A DNA stretch of 25,815 nt, taken from the NCBI RefSeq assembly GCF_000350225.1, contig NW_005178567.1, positions 1-25,815 on the forward strand, in the 5' to 3' direction. Numbering within the stretch: the first letter of the stretch is position 1; each line of letters begins with the position of its first letter. A program made the translations under genes and the position numbers. Source of the DNA: Chondrus crispus (lineage: Eukaryota; Rhodophyta; Florideophyceae; Gigartinales; Gigartinaceae). The notes under the pieces are model-generated. The model did no database searches, had not been told where the DNA came from, and was given only the letters and a program-made list of their open reading frames with translations. This document shows, one piece after another, positions 25,001 to 25,815 of the stretch.

Positions 25001-25815
25001 ATGAGTCAAGAATACGCCACCTCGATCCGGTCCGAACCGGCGGATCCGAGGGCGGCCGCTATGCACGCACCATCACCGCCGTTCGGCGACGGCGACGCTG
25101 GTCTCCGAGACCGCGAACCGTCGCCCGAGTCCCCCGAAGGACAAGCGGCTGCGATGTTCGATCGCATAGCTGACTACATCGAGGAAGTCCGTACTTCACT
25201 CCGTATAGACGTGACGGACGCCGTCTACTCGCGATGTATGGACGAGCTTCGCTCCCTACGTGAAGGGAGGTTCGATCGAGTCAGCCAGTCCTTGGAGAAT
25301 CTCCGAGCACTAGTCGACGAGTTACACTCGCGACTGGTGCTCGTCGAAGACTCACGCCTCGCACAGTCCGTACTGCACGGGCAAGGTCGCCCCACGAGGC
25401 CGACCTCGACGAGACGTCCCGACGATCGACCGTCCCCGTCAGCAGAGCAGTTGGGTGCGTTCGCGCACCTCTCCGCCGAGCTCAACGCTACGCGACAGCG
25501 TGCTCGTGACATGGAACGGACCATGGCCGCAAGGCTGCCCGGTGCCCCCACGAGAGGGCCCGGTGGTGCCGTACCTCCGAGCGCCGTCGCTCCGGAAGGT
25601 TGGCGTCCGACTGGCGCCGACGCCAGTCGGACTGCGGAAGGAAACCGTCCTCCGATGGGCGCGAATCTCGCGTCCGAGACCCAAGCATTGCCGCCTATCC
25701 CCGTAAGTAGGCGGCAGATGGACCGCGTATCGTACGCGGACGAACAGGACCGTGGAGGAGCCGCCCGCGGATCCGGAGAACCGATGTTCTCCGTCGATCC
25801 CCGCTGGGGCGGCTA
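25001..25815 (+). CDS. Gag-like coiled-coil ORF of the third retroelement (partial, runs off the window)
   Basis: Starts at ATG 25001, directly downstream of the LTR and primer site, and stays open for 271 codons to the window end with no stop. The start is MSQEYATSIRSEPADPRAAA. A helical, charged region (about residues 52-127, FDRIADYIEEVRTSLRIDVT ... SLENLRALVDELHSRLVLVE) predicts a coiled coil. A Pro/Arg/Gly-rich disordered stretch follows, then SRRQMDRVSYADEQDRG. Position directly after the primer site and the coiled-coil plus basic low-complexity layout suggest Gag (inference); no zinc knuckle or capsid motif is reached yet. Third codon positions are strongly GC, unlike the host genes. 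The intact frame suggests this element is the youngest of those in the window. Confidence 0.65.
   Translation, partial: MSQEYATSIRSEPADPRAAAMHAPSPPFGDGDAGLRDREPSPESPEGQAAAMFDRIADYIEEVRTSLRIDVTDAVYSRCMDELRSLREGRFDRVSQSLENLRALVDELHSRLVLVEDSRLAQSVLHGQGRPTRPTSTRRPDDRPSPSAEQLGAFAHLSAELNATRQRARDMERTMAARLPGAPTRGPGGAVPPSAVAPEGWRPTGADASRTAEGNRPPMGANLASETQALPPIPVSRRQMDRVSYADEQDRGGAARGSGEPMFSVDPRWGG

Overview
The window reads as nuclear DNA of a eukaryote, most likely a multicellular red alga (inference). It has compact, mostly intronless genes on both strands. One gene has a clean GT-AG intron. One protein carries a plastid-type presequence with an early Phe. A gene-dense block is followed abruptly by nested LTR retrotransposons. 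I saw no bacterial operon structure, tRNA, rRNA or CRISPR array.

Positions 1-10,800 hold the host genes: a four-helix Tim17/22/23-like membrane protein (194-925), a GT14 (core-2/I-branching, xylosyltransferase-type) glycosyltransferase (2635-3909), a four-repeat putative organellar protein on the minus strand (4469-5620), a Gemin5-like double WD40 propeller protein (6715-8973) and a Qa-SNARE/syntaxin with one 102-nt intron (9580-10800). Between the repeat protein and the WD40 gene lies an internally deleted Mutator-like transposon (5658-6487). It keeps both terminal inverted repeats and both ends of its transposase, but not the catalytic middle.

Positions 10,801-14,601 are a transition zone. 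It holds an 85-bp inverted copy of part of the WD40 gene, a perfect 21-bp-stem hairpin, a 590-bp solo LTR with its target duplication, and a PIF/Harbinger-type transposase pseudogene.

Positions 14,602-20,551 are one whole but decayed Ty1/copia element. Its 277-bp LTRs are about 95% identical and are flanked by CTCTC. Its reverse transcriptase is split by a 495-bp solo LTR flanked by GATTC. From about 21,500 to the right edge is a second copia element, whose gag is cut at 24,223 by a third retroelement. That third element has a 701-bp LTR, a tRNA-Tyr-like primer site and a long GC-rich open frame (25,001 onward) that runs off the window without a stop.

The host genes do not form a pathway. 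They cover organelle import or membrane function, Golgi glycosylation, an organellar factor, RNP/RNA-binding WD40 function and membrane fusion. The main story of the right half is the layered insertion history, which target duplications let one read in order.
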